In this document: one piece after another, positions 20,301-28,100 of the stretch
Position numbering within the stretch: position 1 is the first letter of the stretch
Layout of the letters: every line of letters starts with the position of its first letter
From: Paenibacillus brasilensis
GTDB lineage: Bacteria > Bacillota > Bacilli > Paenibacillales > Paenibacillaceae
Reading direction: 5' to 3'
DNA length: 64,000 nt
Assembly: GCF_009363115.1 (NCBI RefSeq)
Contig: NZ_CP045298.1
Span: forward strand, 248,001 to 312,000
Position numbers and translations under genes: made by a program
Notes under the pieces: generated by a model
What the model was told of the DNA's origin: nothing
Database searches by the model: none
What the model saw: only the letters and a program-made list of their open reading frames with translations

Positions 20301-22197
20301 CTGAGCCCGCATAACCTGCATCCTCCAGAGCATGCCACGCTTCCTCCAGAAACAATCGCTGCTGCGGATCCATGTAGGTCGCTTCCAGTCCCGAGATATT
20401 GAAAAAAAGCGGATCAAACTTATCAATATCCCCCAAAAAGCTGCCATGATTGCAGTAGCTTGCATGTTTTTCCTGGTATTTTGAAAGATCCCACCGGGTT
20501 ACCTCTTCCACTAAATCGTCGCCATGCTTAAGGTGATTCCACAGCTCATGTACATTTTCAGACTCAGCAAACCGCCCGCTCATTCCAATAATCGCAATGG
20601 GCTCTCTTTGCGTTAAAGCTTTCTCTTTAAACTTCTTTTTGCCCCCCTCCTGCTCAACGGATACACCTGCCGTTTGAACCGGATTAGGAATATACTTTGT
20701 GTCTTCAAATTCTTGGATGCCGCGACTTGCCTCTTCCTCATCATCTATTTGATCAGCGTTTTGGCCCAAGGCTTGTAAAACTTTATCGCCATATTGGTTT
20801 AAAATGCATGCCGTCAGTTGTTTTACCGAGCTGTAATCGAAGATGTCGGTAGTTTGCAAATGAATCCCCAGCCCCTGATTGACAGCCTGCACAAAGTTGA
20901 CGCCAAGAATGGAATCCAATCCATAATCTGCGAATGACTCATGAATATCAATCATAGTAAAGTCTACATTCAAAGCCTCTACCAGCTTCTCTACAATAAG
21001 CTCCCTGACATACTCTTCAGCCATCTCGTCGGTCACATCAGTTACACCCGTACCTGATCGAATTTCTCTGTCATACGGTTTCTTTTGAGACTCGCCGTGT
21101 TCAAGCTCCTGTTTGTTCTGAATCATACCATCGCTTTCAGCCACAATAATTTGTTGGCCTATATCATGTGCCTCCTGAGCTGGGAAAAATATCGACCGGA
21201 AGCCCTCCATTTCCAATACCTTTTTCCAGCTTTCAGGATATAACCCGGGAGAGCCTGGAATGCGCAGTTCCGGGTCATTATAAAGCCACCATCCCTCCAA
21301 AAGGCCAAAGGATAGATGGTTTAACAGAGAGTTGCCGCTGATTTCATTTATAAGAATCAAGCCGTTTTTTCGCAGCGCCGCTTTGACATTGCGTAGCGTT
21401 TGGCAAATGTTCCTGGTGGCGTGCAATACATTGGTAGCAATCACAATATCATATCCACCTGTGTCGATACCTTGCCCCTCAACCGACTCTTCCACATTAA
21501 AAATCTGATAGGTCAGGTAAGGATTTTGTGGACCGTACTCTTTTTGTGCATGTAATAAAAATGCTCTGGATTTATCGGTATAGCAATATTCCTGAATATG
21601 CTCCCGATAAGGTTTAAGCTTCTGGAAGACCATAGCGCTGGTGCCTCCAGTGCCTGCGCCAATTTCAATGATTCGAATCGGCACCGACGGGTCATGCTTA
21701 AGTCGCTCATTCAGATAGGAGACTACAATATCACCCAGCACTTCATTAAAGTAATCTGCTGCAGGACTGTTTTTATAGATGCCTTCCACCAGCTTCATGG
21801 AGGAATTAGGGAAAACAATGTCGGTGGCAGGTATTTTTCCGGTCAAAATTTCCGGCAGTTTGCGCAATGTTGATTCTACCAAAACTACCCAAGCTGAAAG
21901 ATCCGGATTTTTCAGCCATGCCCCTTTCTTCCATTCCCACTCCTTCCATACAGCCTGCAGATCAACCGAAGCGGTATCCGCTACGCTATAAGACTCTCCG
22001 TTACAGTAAAAATACTGATGCCGTGCCAATACTTCTATGCTTTCTTCAAGCCAACGATCGTATAAATCCAGTAAAGCTGTTTTTGTTTTAAAGTCCGCGA
22101 GCATAGCTTTCTTTTCCATATTCGCATATGGACATAATCCCATCCATTGCAAGTGGCCCCATAACAGCCTGTACAAGATATCATTCATTTCCTTCAT
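2356..22197 (-). CDS. Trans-AT PKS2 (6613 aa): cMT-ACP / KS-KR-ACP / KS-ACP-ACP / KS-DH-KR-ACP / KS-DH-KR-ACP / KS-ACP
   Basis: Approximate residues: C-methyltransferase 1-360 (SAM motif EIGAGTGG); ACP Ser ~434 (DYGLDSI); KS1 531-943; KR1 with GGSGSLG ~1347; ACP ~1642; KS2 1746-2182; tandem ACPs ~2499 and ~2639; KS3 2748-3170, DH ~3388, KR ~3840, ACP ~4140; KS4 4237-4673, DH ~4897, KR ~5360, ACP ~5655; KS5 5757-6193; ACP ~6523. All KSs keep the Cys (DTACSSS, DTMCSSS or ETACSSS), EAHGTGT and NIGH. The tandem ACPs and the last ACP carry GLDSIIGVEW, with Trp six residues after the phosphopantetheine Ser, the known flag for beta-branching ACPs. The first DH has HVVNGRKVLS, with Ser for the usual Pro; the second has the normal HVIRGQKLLP. 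KRs have Asp in VIHDN, VIRDN or AIDN, as in B-type KRs. The start has aaaggagg 7 bases upstream and overlaps the end of PKS1 by 17 bases. The N-terminal cMT-ACP completes the module begun by the last KS of PKS1. No AT or ER is present. Confidence 0.95.
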   Translation of the reverse strand: MKEMNDILYRLLWGHLQWMGLCPYANMEKKAMLADFKTKTALLDLYDRWLEESIEVLARHQYFYCNGESYSVADTASVDLQAVWKEWEWKKGAWLKNPDLSAWVVLVESTLRKLPEILTGKIPATDIVFPNSSMKLVEGIYKNSPAADYFNEVLGDIVVSYLNERLKHDPSVPIRIIEIGAGTGGTSAMVFQKLKPYREHIQEYCYTDKSRAFLLHAQKEYGPQNPYLTYQIFNVEESVEGQGIDTGGYDIVIATNVLHATRNICQTLRNVKAALRKNGLILINEISGNSLLNHLSFGLLEGWWLYNDPELRIPGSPGLYPESWKKVLEMEGFRSIFFPAQEAHDIGQQIIVAESDGMIQNKQELEHGESQKKPYDREIRSGTGVTDVTDEMAEEYVRELIVEKLVEALNVDFTMIDIHESFADYGLDSILGVNFVQAVNQGLGIHLQTTDIFDYSSVKQLTACILNQYGDKVLQALGQNADQIDDEEEASRGIQEFEDTKYIPNPVQTAGVSVEQEGGKKKFKEKALTQREPIAIIGMSGRFAESENVHELWNHLKHGDDLVEEVTRWDLSKYQEKHASYCNHGSFLGDIDKFDPLFFNISGLEATYMDPQQRLFLEEAWHALEDAGYAGSGMQGRRCGVYVGCAEGDYQQLLGEDLPPQALWGHMGSVIPARISYYLDLHGPAIAVDTACSSSLVAVHLACQSLWTGETDMALAGGVYIHTTPRCYLYGDRAGMLSRSGRCYTFDDRADGMVPGEAIGTVVLKRLHEAVADGDHIHGVILGSGINQDGTTNGLTAPSQKSQERLEQYVYDTFDIHPEQIQMVEAHGTGTKLGDPIEYQALTRTFRKYTDKKEYCAIGSIKTNIGHTQIAAGITGVIKLLLSLKHKQIPPTLHFQSGNSNIQFADSPFYVNTHLQDWEIEPGARRCAAVSSFGASGTNVHMVIEEAPKTERRHSEKPGYLIPLSARTLKQLRQQVEQLIAYCEQEPTADCGNMSYTLLLGRKHCNHRLACVARNQGELVMSLKKWLEKGSASQVYYAELHEKEQRIQTSLKRYGDECIQSCQNTGDAREYLELLTTIADLYVQGYSLDFERLFSNEQYSRISLPTYPFAKEQYWAPGSETKMIGDIAAESEPKFTITRTAEAVRIAEAPAVANSRTLLFEPAWKEQDVPLEAEAPAYDRRIVLLCEPGEALHEQLEAKVSGSVQVLAFQTGKGRVDERFQTYAAQAFESIQSILKDKPEGKVLVQMVVWTAGEGQLFSGLSGLLKTARLENPKFIGQLIEVEQAEQAEGILAKLEDNSRSPVDGWIRYENGQRKTALWSRLDPSGEKEGLPWKDGGIYLITGGSGSLGLLVAEEIVRQTQAATLILTGRSPLDQGQQTRLKELEASGASVVYRQGDITDRKTVIGLLDSIQEEFGRVQGIIHCAGVIHDNFIIKKTREEFIEVLGPKVSGLVHLDEASSGQDLDFFVLFSSISGSLGNPGQADYATANAFMDAYADYRNALVGTKQRRGRTLSIRWPLWKEGGMRIDADTEQIMMQNMGITAMQTRSGIKALYDSLASGKEQVLVMEGEPGKIEANLAKAVSQAGVVRAVQTVVPNQATAPKLDAGLLYDKTLYRLKVLLGEVTRLSVDNIEAHEPLESYGIDSIMITQLNAKLAGFFGELSQTLFYEYQTLRALAEYFVAEYPQECMRWVGMSHDLRPVEEIPAAPRSAEEETVPAAVKETAKPIRSLAKPAAVETPAAAESREPIAIIGMAGKYPGSGNMNEYWENLKAGKDCVAEIPNERWALEGFFHPDPQEAAANGKSYSKWGGFIEGFAEFDPRFFNIAPREALGMDPQERLFIEACWEALEDAGYTREQLALRHNRRVGVFAGITKTGFDLYGLDLWRKGAQVYPHTSFSSVANRISYLFNLQGPSMPIDTMCSSSLTAIHEACEHLYRGECEMAIAGGVNLYLHPLGYVGLCANHMLSADGQCKSFGKGGNGFVPGEGAGVVLLKPLSKAIADEDPIHAVIRGTSINHGGKTNGYTVPSPTAQGELIRTALERAGVHARTVSYIEAHGTGTELGDPIEVTGLTQAFRKDTTDTGFCAIGSVKSNIGHLEAAAGIAGIGKIVLQMKNRTLVPSLHAQELNPNIHFGQTPFVVQQELGEWRRPVVEIGGETREYPRIAGISSFGAGGSNAHVIIEEYISEEYVPEEKEAISVTVQKPAIIVLSAKNEERLKKQAERLLTVIGEGQLNESSLADMAYTLQVGREAMEERLAVIAGSMQELVNKLEGFLEGRDGIPELYRGQVKRNKEALTALVEDEDMDKMIAAWIGKRKYSKVVDLWVKGLAMDWNQLYGDAKPRRISLPAYPFARERYWITDIISPSVDRVSSVDGVSMDAQEKAVSVQSHVMQPEIPIQSGFLNCSEKPNGISLRNLSDRQPHLSKSANQEGTTIMLTSLEETLHTLKDEKKTEALASISPAISAEILQEELTTSLAQALYIDRSEIDSDKNFVDFGLDSIIGVEWVRSINKHYKTSITATKVYDYPTIRDFSKFVEKELGGSLSKSIASFSAVSTLDHSPAELSLPSVALEPEKSAEASIQVNLMPISIEKQAQASMAECSASAELLQEELTASLAEALYMERSEIEADKNFIDIGLDSIIGVEWVRNMNKRYGTSVVATKVYDYPTILQFAAFLAQEINKQEGSFNQRPLNTLDPVPDTSKPKAEVHSSGPGTMQCSPRLSPKEASEPFHLVKAAEDSSPMPSENKDAIAIVGISGRYPGAEDVQQYWNNLAQGKNSIIEIPKDRWNVDAYYDPRPAQEGKINCKWLGALEDMEYFDPLFFNISPTEAEGMDPQQRIFMQEAYKAVEDAGYSGSQLGNKKCGVYLGILNNEYSMLRYKHQAQFTNTTGNSNAIAAARISYFLNLKGPAISVDTACSSSLVATHLACQALSNGEIEMALVGGVSLYLTPESYIGMSASGMLSPDGRCKTFDNSANGFVPGEGVGALVLKRLKDAEADRDHIYGVIIGSGINQDGKTNGITAPSTNSQIELEREIYNKYQIEPDSISYVEMHGTGTKLGDPIELEALSTAFKERTDEKNYCAIGSVKSNIGHTSAAAGIASVQKVLLCMKHRKLVPTMNFKNPNEHFDFDDSPFYVNTELNAWEPSHGNKRRAAVSSFGFSGTNAHLVIEEYCPEIGTTASPTAADIHHPVLFVLSAKGEKQLITYAEKMRSFIASRENLNLADLGYTLQVSREPMDYRLAFVADSKEALLTALEGFVHHNLPAGVLTAQVKKSKDGIVIFEADEDAQSLLEAWIKKRKLKKIAELWVKGLTIDWNKLYGDIKPCRISLPTYPFARERCWAPELDSKAGKGITPVMAASLHPLLHQNTSDFSEQRFSSTFIGQEFFLEDHVVNGRKVLSGAACLEMARAAVEQATGAGEGGPTGICLKNVVWARPIVVEDGPVQLHIGLFLDDHQEISYEIYGKSEEADAGIVIYSYGSAARTPVAEVPALNIKDLQTACSRSFHPAELYRIFRDMGIDYGPGHQGIEMVYAGEGLVVAKLCLPSSVSDNQSKFVLHPGMIDSALQASIGLTLGSGEIRPSLPYAIQEVEIIKNCSSIMWALIRYQADSKAGDKAQKLDIDLSDETGAICVRIKGYSSTILNMDSISSDAQSNFSTLMLEPVWKEQGIAIEAEMPVYDRHVVILCEPSGISREQVEARIDGVQCMIMQPDRNGIGEQFQWCAVQVFEEIQRIFRDKPNGKVLIQIAMSGQGERQLFSGISGLLKTARLEHPKLVGQLIELGQDEDWGAITDILKENSRSPEDIQIRYGKDKRWVSSWKEIQISQEAAGIPWKDGGVYLITGGVGGLGLIFAREILNKVHKAVLILTGRSMLDEGKRAEIKKLEALGARIIYRQVDVAREQAVADLIQETQEEFGSINGIIHSAGVIRDNRILKKNSEEMLEVLAPKVLGVVNLDEASKNLPLDFFVLFSSVAGGLGNQGQADYSAANAFMDAYAGYRNALIASKQRQGPTLSINWPLWKEGGMRIDEETEKLVRQRTGMSGMSTSSGIQALYRGMIAGVDQVLVMEGNLAKMKKIAGLITTPETRQPEKAAGVSAASPESNAVPDLLDKVQAAMIQAVSKLLKVKLEDIDAHVELSEYGFDSILLTQFTNTINHLYRLELTPDIFFEYTTIHDFTRYLVDEYNTVLGEQFAVHARTEPAVQAMEDDREEYNRGRRQGSRFASRNVLSMPQQTQAVPEPIAIVGMSGIFPMARDVDEFWKNLEEGRDCITEIPEDRWDWKAYYGDPEQEVNKTNIKWGGFIDGIYEFDSLFFGISPREAALMDPQQRLLMTYIWKAIEDAGIQAGSLSGTRTGIFVGTANSGYSGMIYQGNVGVEAYSSSGMAPSVGPNRMSYFLNIHGPSEPVETACSSSLVAIHRAVRAIEDGSCEMAIAGGVNVMITPELHISFNKAGMLCEDGRCKTFSNKANGYVRGEGAGMLFLKKLKDAEKAGDHIYGVIRGTAVNHGGRANSLTAPNPRAQADLLVNAYTKADIDPRTVSYIEAHGTGTELGDPIEINGLKAAFKELYENTEGPGITESHCGLGSVKTNIGHLELASGIAGVIKVLLQLKHKKLVKSLHCDVINPYIKLEGSPFYIVQEAREWKPQRDTQGENIPRRAGVSSFGFGGANAHLIIEEYIPGKLEQHSVTFTAQKPAIVVLSAKSEAQLQKQAHQLLAAIGERQFTDSSLGDIAYTLQTGREAMEERLACITGSLRELEEKLKGFVEGREGIDGLYVGQAKRHREENRAREDGEGAGKTMDALVSEGSYGKIADLWVKGAAFDWDLLYGEAKPNRISLPTYPFARERYCMTGIHNRTGANNALLKREAAVAIHPLLQRNTSDIDGLQFSSTFTGEEFFLSDHVIRGQKLLPGVAYLEMARAAVEQVAGTQEDHWTCVRLKDVDWIRPVVVGEQSVDVNIGLFPQDDGNIAYEIYSESGGTGAELMVHSEGSAAIVPVAEVPVIDIKALREQCSLGSLSYRQCYEAFAEMQMSYGPGHRGIEKVYIGAGQVLAKLSLPSSVYHTMEQFVMHPSLMDSALQASIGLMMGAGAVSLSGGIGSIKPALPFALEELEVFNSCTSEMWAWLRYSEDSRQDGPLQKLDIDLCDGQGNVCVRIKGFSSRVSEGGTGESDKSTVPETLMLEPVWEEQAIALEGTVPDYQQHLVILCEPGYISGEIIESQMNGVRCLILQSEEKSIDARFRTYATQMFEEIQHRLKTHSKERTLIQLVVPVQDHQQVFAGLYGLLKTAWLENPVLAGQLIEMDVEQDAAGIINILQENSRSSIDTHIRYQSGRRYVASWTEIKASGEAISMPWKDRGVYLITGGTGSLGLILAEEMARQVKDAVLILVGRSPLRGDTKARIEEIEALGARVVFRQADVADKRAVEDLIRDIQEEFGKLDGIVHSAGVAIDNFMIKKTREELQNVLAPKVSGLVNLDHVCKDFPLDFFILFSSVAGSLGNIGQADYAAANAFMDAYAGYRSTMVERKQRQGRTISVNWPLWKEGGMRIDGETEKIMEGMGMLAMETGTGIRALYQSLASEKDQVMVLEGHASQLKEVLLQQPSLNQAAHASSMIVENGMGSVIEQDLLAEKAANYLKKLLAASIKLPARQIETDAPMEKYGIDSIMIKQLTRELEKTFGTLPKTLFFEYQNIRELTQYFLEVHQKQLIKLLGIETEVDAVEEFKPSTVENGPGRPFSGSRRPSRVMPVQTKFQPQPERASESRDIAIIGLSGMYPDAENIREFWSNLRDGKDCITEIPKERWDHSMHVDDDRNPSGKTYSKWGGFIKGVDQFDPLFFNISPREAEIIDPQERLFLKCVYETIEDAGYTREALGLERGLGLDRNVGVFVGVMYEEYQLYGAQEQARGRMIAVPGNSASIANRVSYFCNFHGPSMAVDTMCSSSLTTIHLACQSLQQGECELAIAGGVNVSIHPNKYLMLEQGRFVSSKGRCESFGQGGDGYVPGEGVGAVLLKPLAKAVADGDHIYGVIKGTAVNHGGKTNGFSVPNPNAQASVIGRAFKKAGINPRTISYIEAHGTGTSLGDPIEIAGLQKVFREYTEDRQFCAIGSAKSNIGHCESAAGIAGVTKVLLQLKYGQIVPSLHSQTLNPNIDFSDSPFKVQQELGEWKRPVVTMNGKTVEYPRIAGISSFGAGGSNAHVLIEEYIPEEQETRQAAITFQNPAMVVLSARNKERLYEQVQRLLAELIEPEYSQTSLADIAFTLQVGREAMEERLAVIVRSTSELAGKLEGFLAGNEDIDGLYSGQAKKNKDILAVLEADEDMAKMVDSWISKGKYTKLAELWVKGLPFDWNRLYENARPRRISLPTYPFAKESYWISTFGSESRDVEAEPPVVAGSVQEPVSNPPAMNVSNDNLQRQTFAEIPEKPQGILLSPVSDVQMVAGKPEKPAELLEFKLPDPKLPESRLPEPMSAPPQPEAKLSSPQPAARTEVKRLAYAPPAVRIETLEKELVESLAKSLSMNEKDIGRDDKFIDMGLDSIIGVEWVQAVNKRFGTAISATRVYDYPNIKEFSKFLAKELSKSAGDTNQAPVEPNSNQPMQALIQKVLQGELDFEQADRLFNQLHS
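15114..18759 (-). repeat. 3.6-kb direct repeat, copy in PKS2 (KR-ACP-KS)
   Basis: This segment is almost identical to 22519-26164, at a constant offset of 7405 bases with no indel seen. It covers most of a KR with its structural half, one ACP and a whole KS plus linker. Differences are sparse, except for a cluster at about 16515-16580 that changes residues in the KS near ITKTG (FDLYGLDLWRKGAQVY versus YELYGPELWKKGAHIF). It looks like a recent duplication or gene conversion between modules. Confidence 0.95.
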
Positions 22198-25100
22198 CTG
22201 TAAGCCTCCTTTGCCGATTTAGTCCCTCCGTCGCTTCATCCTGTTCCGAGTAAGCTTTGTTGTCGACCGTAGTCGAGGGCATTCTTTCGTATTCAGCCGC
22301 TAGATAAGAAGTATCTGGCATCTTCTTTATTTTTACACTGGCGGAAATATGGCTCTGGATATTCTGGATATACGAAGGAATAGCTTTGGAATATGGAGCA
22401 GCGCCTTCCTCCGCATTTATTTCCGAAACACTTGCCGTTTTCGCAAGTGTCTTTTGGCCAATGAACGAATCTGTTGGCTTTACAGCATGTGCAAATTCAA
22501 TGGAAGCCGACTTGGTTTTAATATCCGTAATCCAGTACCGCTCCCTTGCAAAAGGATAGGCTGGCAGGCTGATTCGCCGCGGCTTGGCATCTCCATAAAG
22601 CTGGTTCCAGTCCATCGCCAGTCCCTTGACCCAGAGATCGACAACCTTCGAATATTTCCTTTTCCCTATCCAGGCAGCGATCATCTTATCCATGTCTTCA
22701 TCTTCTACCAGCGCCGTCAGCGCCTCCTTATTCCGTTTGACCTGGCCCCGGTACAGCTCGGGGATACCGTCCCGGCCTTCCAGGAATCCTTCCAGCTTGT
22801 TCACCAGCTCCTGCATGGACCCTGCAATCACGGCAAGCCGCTCTTCCATCGCTTCGCGTCCCACCTGGAGCGTGTAGGCCATATCGGCCAGACTACTTTC
22901 GTTTAGCTGTCCTTCCCCGATGACGGTGAGCAATCGCTCTGCTTGCTTTTTCAGCCGTTCTTCATTTTTGGCCGACAATACGATGATCGCTGGCTTTTGG
23001 ACCGTAACGCTTATCGCCCCCTTCTCTTCTGGAACGCACTCTTCTGAAATGTATTCTTCGATGATGACATGCGCATTCGATCCTCCCGCTCCAAACGATG
23101 AAATCCCGGCAATCCTCGGGTATTCCCGCGTCTCTCCACCAATCTCAACCATCGGCCGTCTCCATTCTCCCAACTCCTGCTGCACCACGAACGGCGTCTG
23201 ACCGAAATGGATGTTCGGATTCAATTCCTGTGCATGCAGGCTGGGTACCAGCGTCCGGTTTTTCATCTGCAGGACAATTTTCCCAATCCCTGCGATGCCC
23301 GCCGCCGCCTCCAGATGTCCGATGTTAGACTTCACGGACCCAATGGCGCAGAATCCTGTGTCCGTCGTATCCTTCCTGAATGCCTGCGTCAGACCTGTCA
23401 CTTCAATCGGATCCCCCAGCTCCGTGCCTGTCCCATGGGCTTCAATATAGCTGACCGTCCGGGCATGTACCCCCGCTCGCTCCAGTGCCGTCCGAATCAG
23501 CTCCCCTTGGGCGGTCGGGCTTGGCACGGTATAGCCGTTGGTCTTGCCTCCATGGTTGATGCTCGTCCCCCGAATCACCGCATGGATGGGGTCCTCATCG
23601 GCAATCGCCTTCGACAATGGCTTGAGCAGGACGACTCCCGCGCCTTCTCCGGGGACAAACCCGTTGCCTCCTTTGCCGAAGCTCTTGCACTGCCCGTCGG
23701 CAGACAGCATATGGTTGGCGCAAAGCCCGACATAGCCGAGCGGGTGGAGATACAGATTGACTCCGCCTGCAATTGCCATCTCGCATTCTCCCCGGTAAAG
23801 ATGCTCACAGGCTTCATGAATCGCGGTCAGCGAGGACGAACACATCGTATCGATCGGCATGCTCGGCCCTTGCAAATTAAAGAGGTACGAAATCCTGTTT
23901 GCTACCGAACTAAAGGATGTATGGGGGAATATGTGCGCTCCCTTCTTCCATAACTCCGGCCCATAGAGCTCGTAGCCCGTTTTGGTAATCCCGGCAAATA
24001 CGCCTACCCGGCGGTTATGCCGCAACGCAAGCTGTTCCCGGGTGTAGCCCGCGTCCTCCAGTGCTTCCCAGCAGGCTTCAATGAACAGCCTTTCCTGCGG
24101 GTCCATACCGAGTGCTTCCCGTGGCGCAATATTGAAAAACAGCGGATCGAATTCTGCAAATCCTTCGATAAAGCCCCCCCATTTGCTGTAGCTTTTTCCA
24201 TTCGCCGCCGCTTCCTGTGGATCAGGATGAAAGAACCCTTCCAGCGCCCAACGTTCGTTCGGGATTTCGGCGACACAGTCCTTTCCTGCTTTTAGATTTT
24301 CCCAATATTCGTTCATGTTCCCCGATCCGGGATACTTTCCAGCCATTCCAATGATCGCTATGGGTTCACGACTTTCCGCTGCGGCAGGAGTTTCCACTGC
24401 GGCAGGCTTCGCCAAGCTTCGAGTCGGCTTCGCTGTCTCCTTCACCGCAGCCGGCACGGTTTCTTCTTCGGCGCTCCGCGGTGCCGCAGGTATTTCCTCT
24501 TCAGGCCGCAGGTCATGGCTCATCCCGACCCACCGCATGCACTCCTGCGGGTATTCCGCCACAAAATATTCCGCCAAGGCACGCAAGGTCTGGTACTCAT
24601 AAAACAGCGTCTGCGACAGCTCTCCAAAGAAGCCCGCCAGCTTGGCATTGAGCTGGGTAATCATGATGGAGTCGATTCCATAGCTCTCCAACGGCTCATG
24701 GGCTTCGATGTTGCCGACGCTTAGCCGAGTCACCTCTCCCAATAGCACCTTGAGACGGTATAAGGTTTTATCGTAGAGCAAGCCCGCATCCAGCTTAGGC
24801 GTGGTTGCCTGGTTAGGTACAACTGTCTGGACAGCACGGACGACACCGGCCTGTGAGACGGCTTTCGCCAGGTAAGCCTCGATTTTCCCGGGCTCTCCTT
24901 CCATGACCAGCACCTGCTCCTTGCCGGAAGCCAGGCTGTCATACAACGCCTTGATGCCTGATCGGGTCTGCATCGCCGTGATGCCCATGTTCTGCATCAT
25001 GATCTGTTCCGTGTCCGCATCGATCCGCATCCCGCCCTCTTTCCACAGCGGCCAGCGGATGGATAACGTCCGCCCTCGCCGTTGCTTGGTCCCCACAAGG

Positions 25101-28100
25101 GCATTTCGGTAATCGGCATACGCGTCCATAAAGGCATTGGCGGTGGCATAGTCGGCCTGTCCCGGATTGCCCAAGCTGCCCGATATGGAAGAAAAGAGCA
25201 CAAAGAAATCCAAATCCTGACCGCTGCTCGCCTCATCCAGATGGACCAGTCCGCTCACCTTCGGTCCCAGCACCTCTATAAATTCTTCCCTTGTTTTCTT
25301 GATGATGAAGTTATCGTGAATCACCCCTGCGCAGTGAATGATCCCCTGCACACGCCCAAATTCCTCTTGAATACTGTCCAGCAAGCCGATAACCGTCTTC
25401 CTGTCGGTGATATCACCCTGCCTGTACACCACGCTGGCACCTGAAGCCTCCAGCTCCTTCAGCCGGGTCTGCTGACCCTGGTCCAGCGGCGACCGCCCCG
25501 TCAAGATCAAGGTCGCCGCTTGGGTTTGCCGGACGATCTCTTCTGCAACCAGCAGTCCCAGACTGCCGGAGCCCCCGGTGATCAGATAGATGCCACCGTC
25601 TTTCCAGGGAAGTCCTTCTTTTTCCCCGGACGGATCGAGCCTGCTCCAGAGCGCGGTTTTCCGTTGACCGTTCTCATAGCGAATCCATCCATCCACCGGA
25701 CTTCGACTGTTGTCCTCCAGCTTCGCCAGGATGCCTTCCGCCTGTTCTGCCTGCTCCACTTCGATCAGCTGCCCGATGAATTTCGGGTTTTCCAGCCGGG
25801 CTGTCTTCAACAGTCCCGAAAGTCCCGAAAAGAGCTGCCCTTCCCCCGCGGTCCACACGACCATTTGGACCAGCACCTTTCCCTCAGGCTTGTCTTTGAG
25901 TATGCTTTGGATGCTCTCAAAGGCCTGGGCCGCATAGGTCTGAAACCGTTCATCTACCCGGCCTTTCCCGGTTTGAAAGGCAAGCACCTGCACGCTCCCG
26001 CTCACTTTCGCTTCGAGCTGCTCGTGCAAGGCCTCGCCCGGCTCACAAAGCAAGACTATTCGCCGATCATAGGCGGGGGCTTCGGCTTCCAGCGGTACAT
26101 CCTGCTCTCTCCAGGCAGGCTCAAATAGCAGTGTACGGCTAACGGCAACCGCAGGCGCTTCCGCTGCTTCGGCTCTTGCTGTTTTTGCTCTGGCTGCTCC
26201 GGCCTCAATCTCCGGAGCCCAACAGCGCTCCTGAGCAAAAGGATACGTAGGGAGACTTGCCCTTTTCGGTTTGATATCGTCATATAATAATCGCCAATCT
26301 ATATGGAAGCCTTTGGCCCACAACTCTGCCAGCTTGTTCATTTCACGAGTTGAAATCCACTTGCTCACTAATTCCTTAAAAATTTCTTCCTGTTCAAATA
26401 ATTGCACTGAATCTTTTAACTGATTGTTTTCTCCCCGCCAGCAATTCTCGATATGTTCTTGTCCATTCGCGAACAATTCCAGTTTTTGCACCAGCTCGCT
26501 TGTATTTTTGACGATAAAGGCTACTCGATTTCTCATTGCCATTCGTCCTGCTTGCAGTGTAAAGGATACATCCGACAAATTGACTTCTTGACAAGCTGCC
26601 AAGAAAGCTGAAAGTTCTTGCGCATACGCTTCTAGCCGATGATGATTTCTTGCAGATAATGGAATCAGATAGACAGCAGCATCGTTCACAAAGCTGGAAT
26701 TCAAGCGCTCTGATTCAGCATTGGATACGAATTGCTCGAAAATAGCATGAGCGTTAGTTCCGCCTATTCCAAAGGAGCTTAGCGCCGCCCGGTGAGGAGT
26801 CGACGCGTGCTCCCATTTTTGGAGGCTATCAACAACATAAAAGGGTGAATCGGGCAAATTGAGTTCGGAATTCGGTTTTTCGTAATTAATCGTAGGCGGA
26901 ATCTCGTTATGGTATAAGCTTAAAGCAACTTTAATGCACCCCGCCAAACCTGCTGCGGTATCCAGATGCCCGATATTGGTTTTGACCGACCCAATACCGC
27001 AAAATTGTTTTTGGGTTGTATACTGCCTGTATGTCTCGTTTAAGGCAGCAAATTCAACAGGGTCCCCCAGTTTTGTTCCGGTTCCATGCGTCTCGATATA
27101 ACTGATGGATTCGGGATGAATTCGGGTTGATTCTAACGTCTTCTGAATAACCTCAGCCTGACCTTTGACACTTGGAGCATAAAACCCTAATTTGTCGGCC
27201 CCATCGTTGTTCACACCTACTCCCCGTAAAAGCGCATAAATATGGTCACCGTCTCTAACCGCATCCGGCGCTTTCTTCAGTAGAACAACCCCAACCCCTT
27301 CTCCGCCAATCATTCCATCGGCCGACGCATCAAAAGCTTTAACATGTCCATCACTGGAAAAATTCAAGCCGGGTTGATGCACATAGCCTACACTGGTAAA
27401 TGGAAAGATCGTTGAGGCTCCGACCAAAGCGTATTTTGCTTCGCCGGATAGCAGGCTTTGCGAAGCTAGACGCAACCCCACTAATGAGGAAGAACAGTTC
27501 GAATGCACAAACAGACTCGGACCTTTAAATCCCAATTTATGAGAGATCATGGTAGGAATTGTCCCACCCTGTGCTAAAATCCAGGTTACATATTCATCCG
27601 CGTTCTTCAGGACATTAGGCGATTGCGATGCCAAATTGGGAATATATGCTTGATAGAAGCTGCTGCTTGCCGACATAAACACACTGGTGTCAGGAATTTC
27701 TTTGGAAACATAGCCAGCATCCTCAACAGCTTTCCATGAATGCTGTAACAGCAATTTCATCTGAGGATCCATAAACTCTGCATTTTTCTGTGAAAAGTTG
27801 AAAAACTCAGGGTCAAAAAACTCTTTCCCCTCAATCGCGCTTCGTCCGGCAACATAGCCTGGATTCCCGACGATTTCCTTTTCCAGCCCTAATCCAGCCA
27901 GTTCTTCCTCGGAAAAGAAGCGGACACTCTCAACCCCTGCCCGCAAATTGCTCCAAAACTCAGCATGGTTTTTGGCCCCCGGAAAATAGCATGAAATTCC
28001 TATAATTGCGATACTATCCTCAAAATAATCCGGGTATGGTGGCTTGCGGTCATCTTCGCCCGAATCCATTTCCGGCAAGGCTGTATTTTCATCTGTGTCT

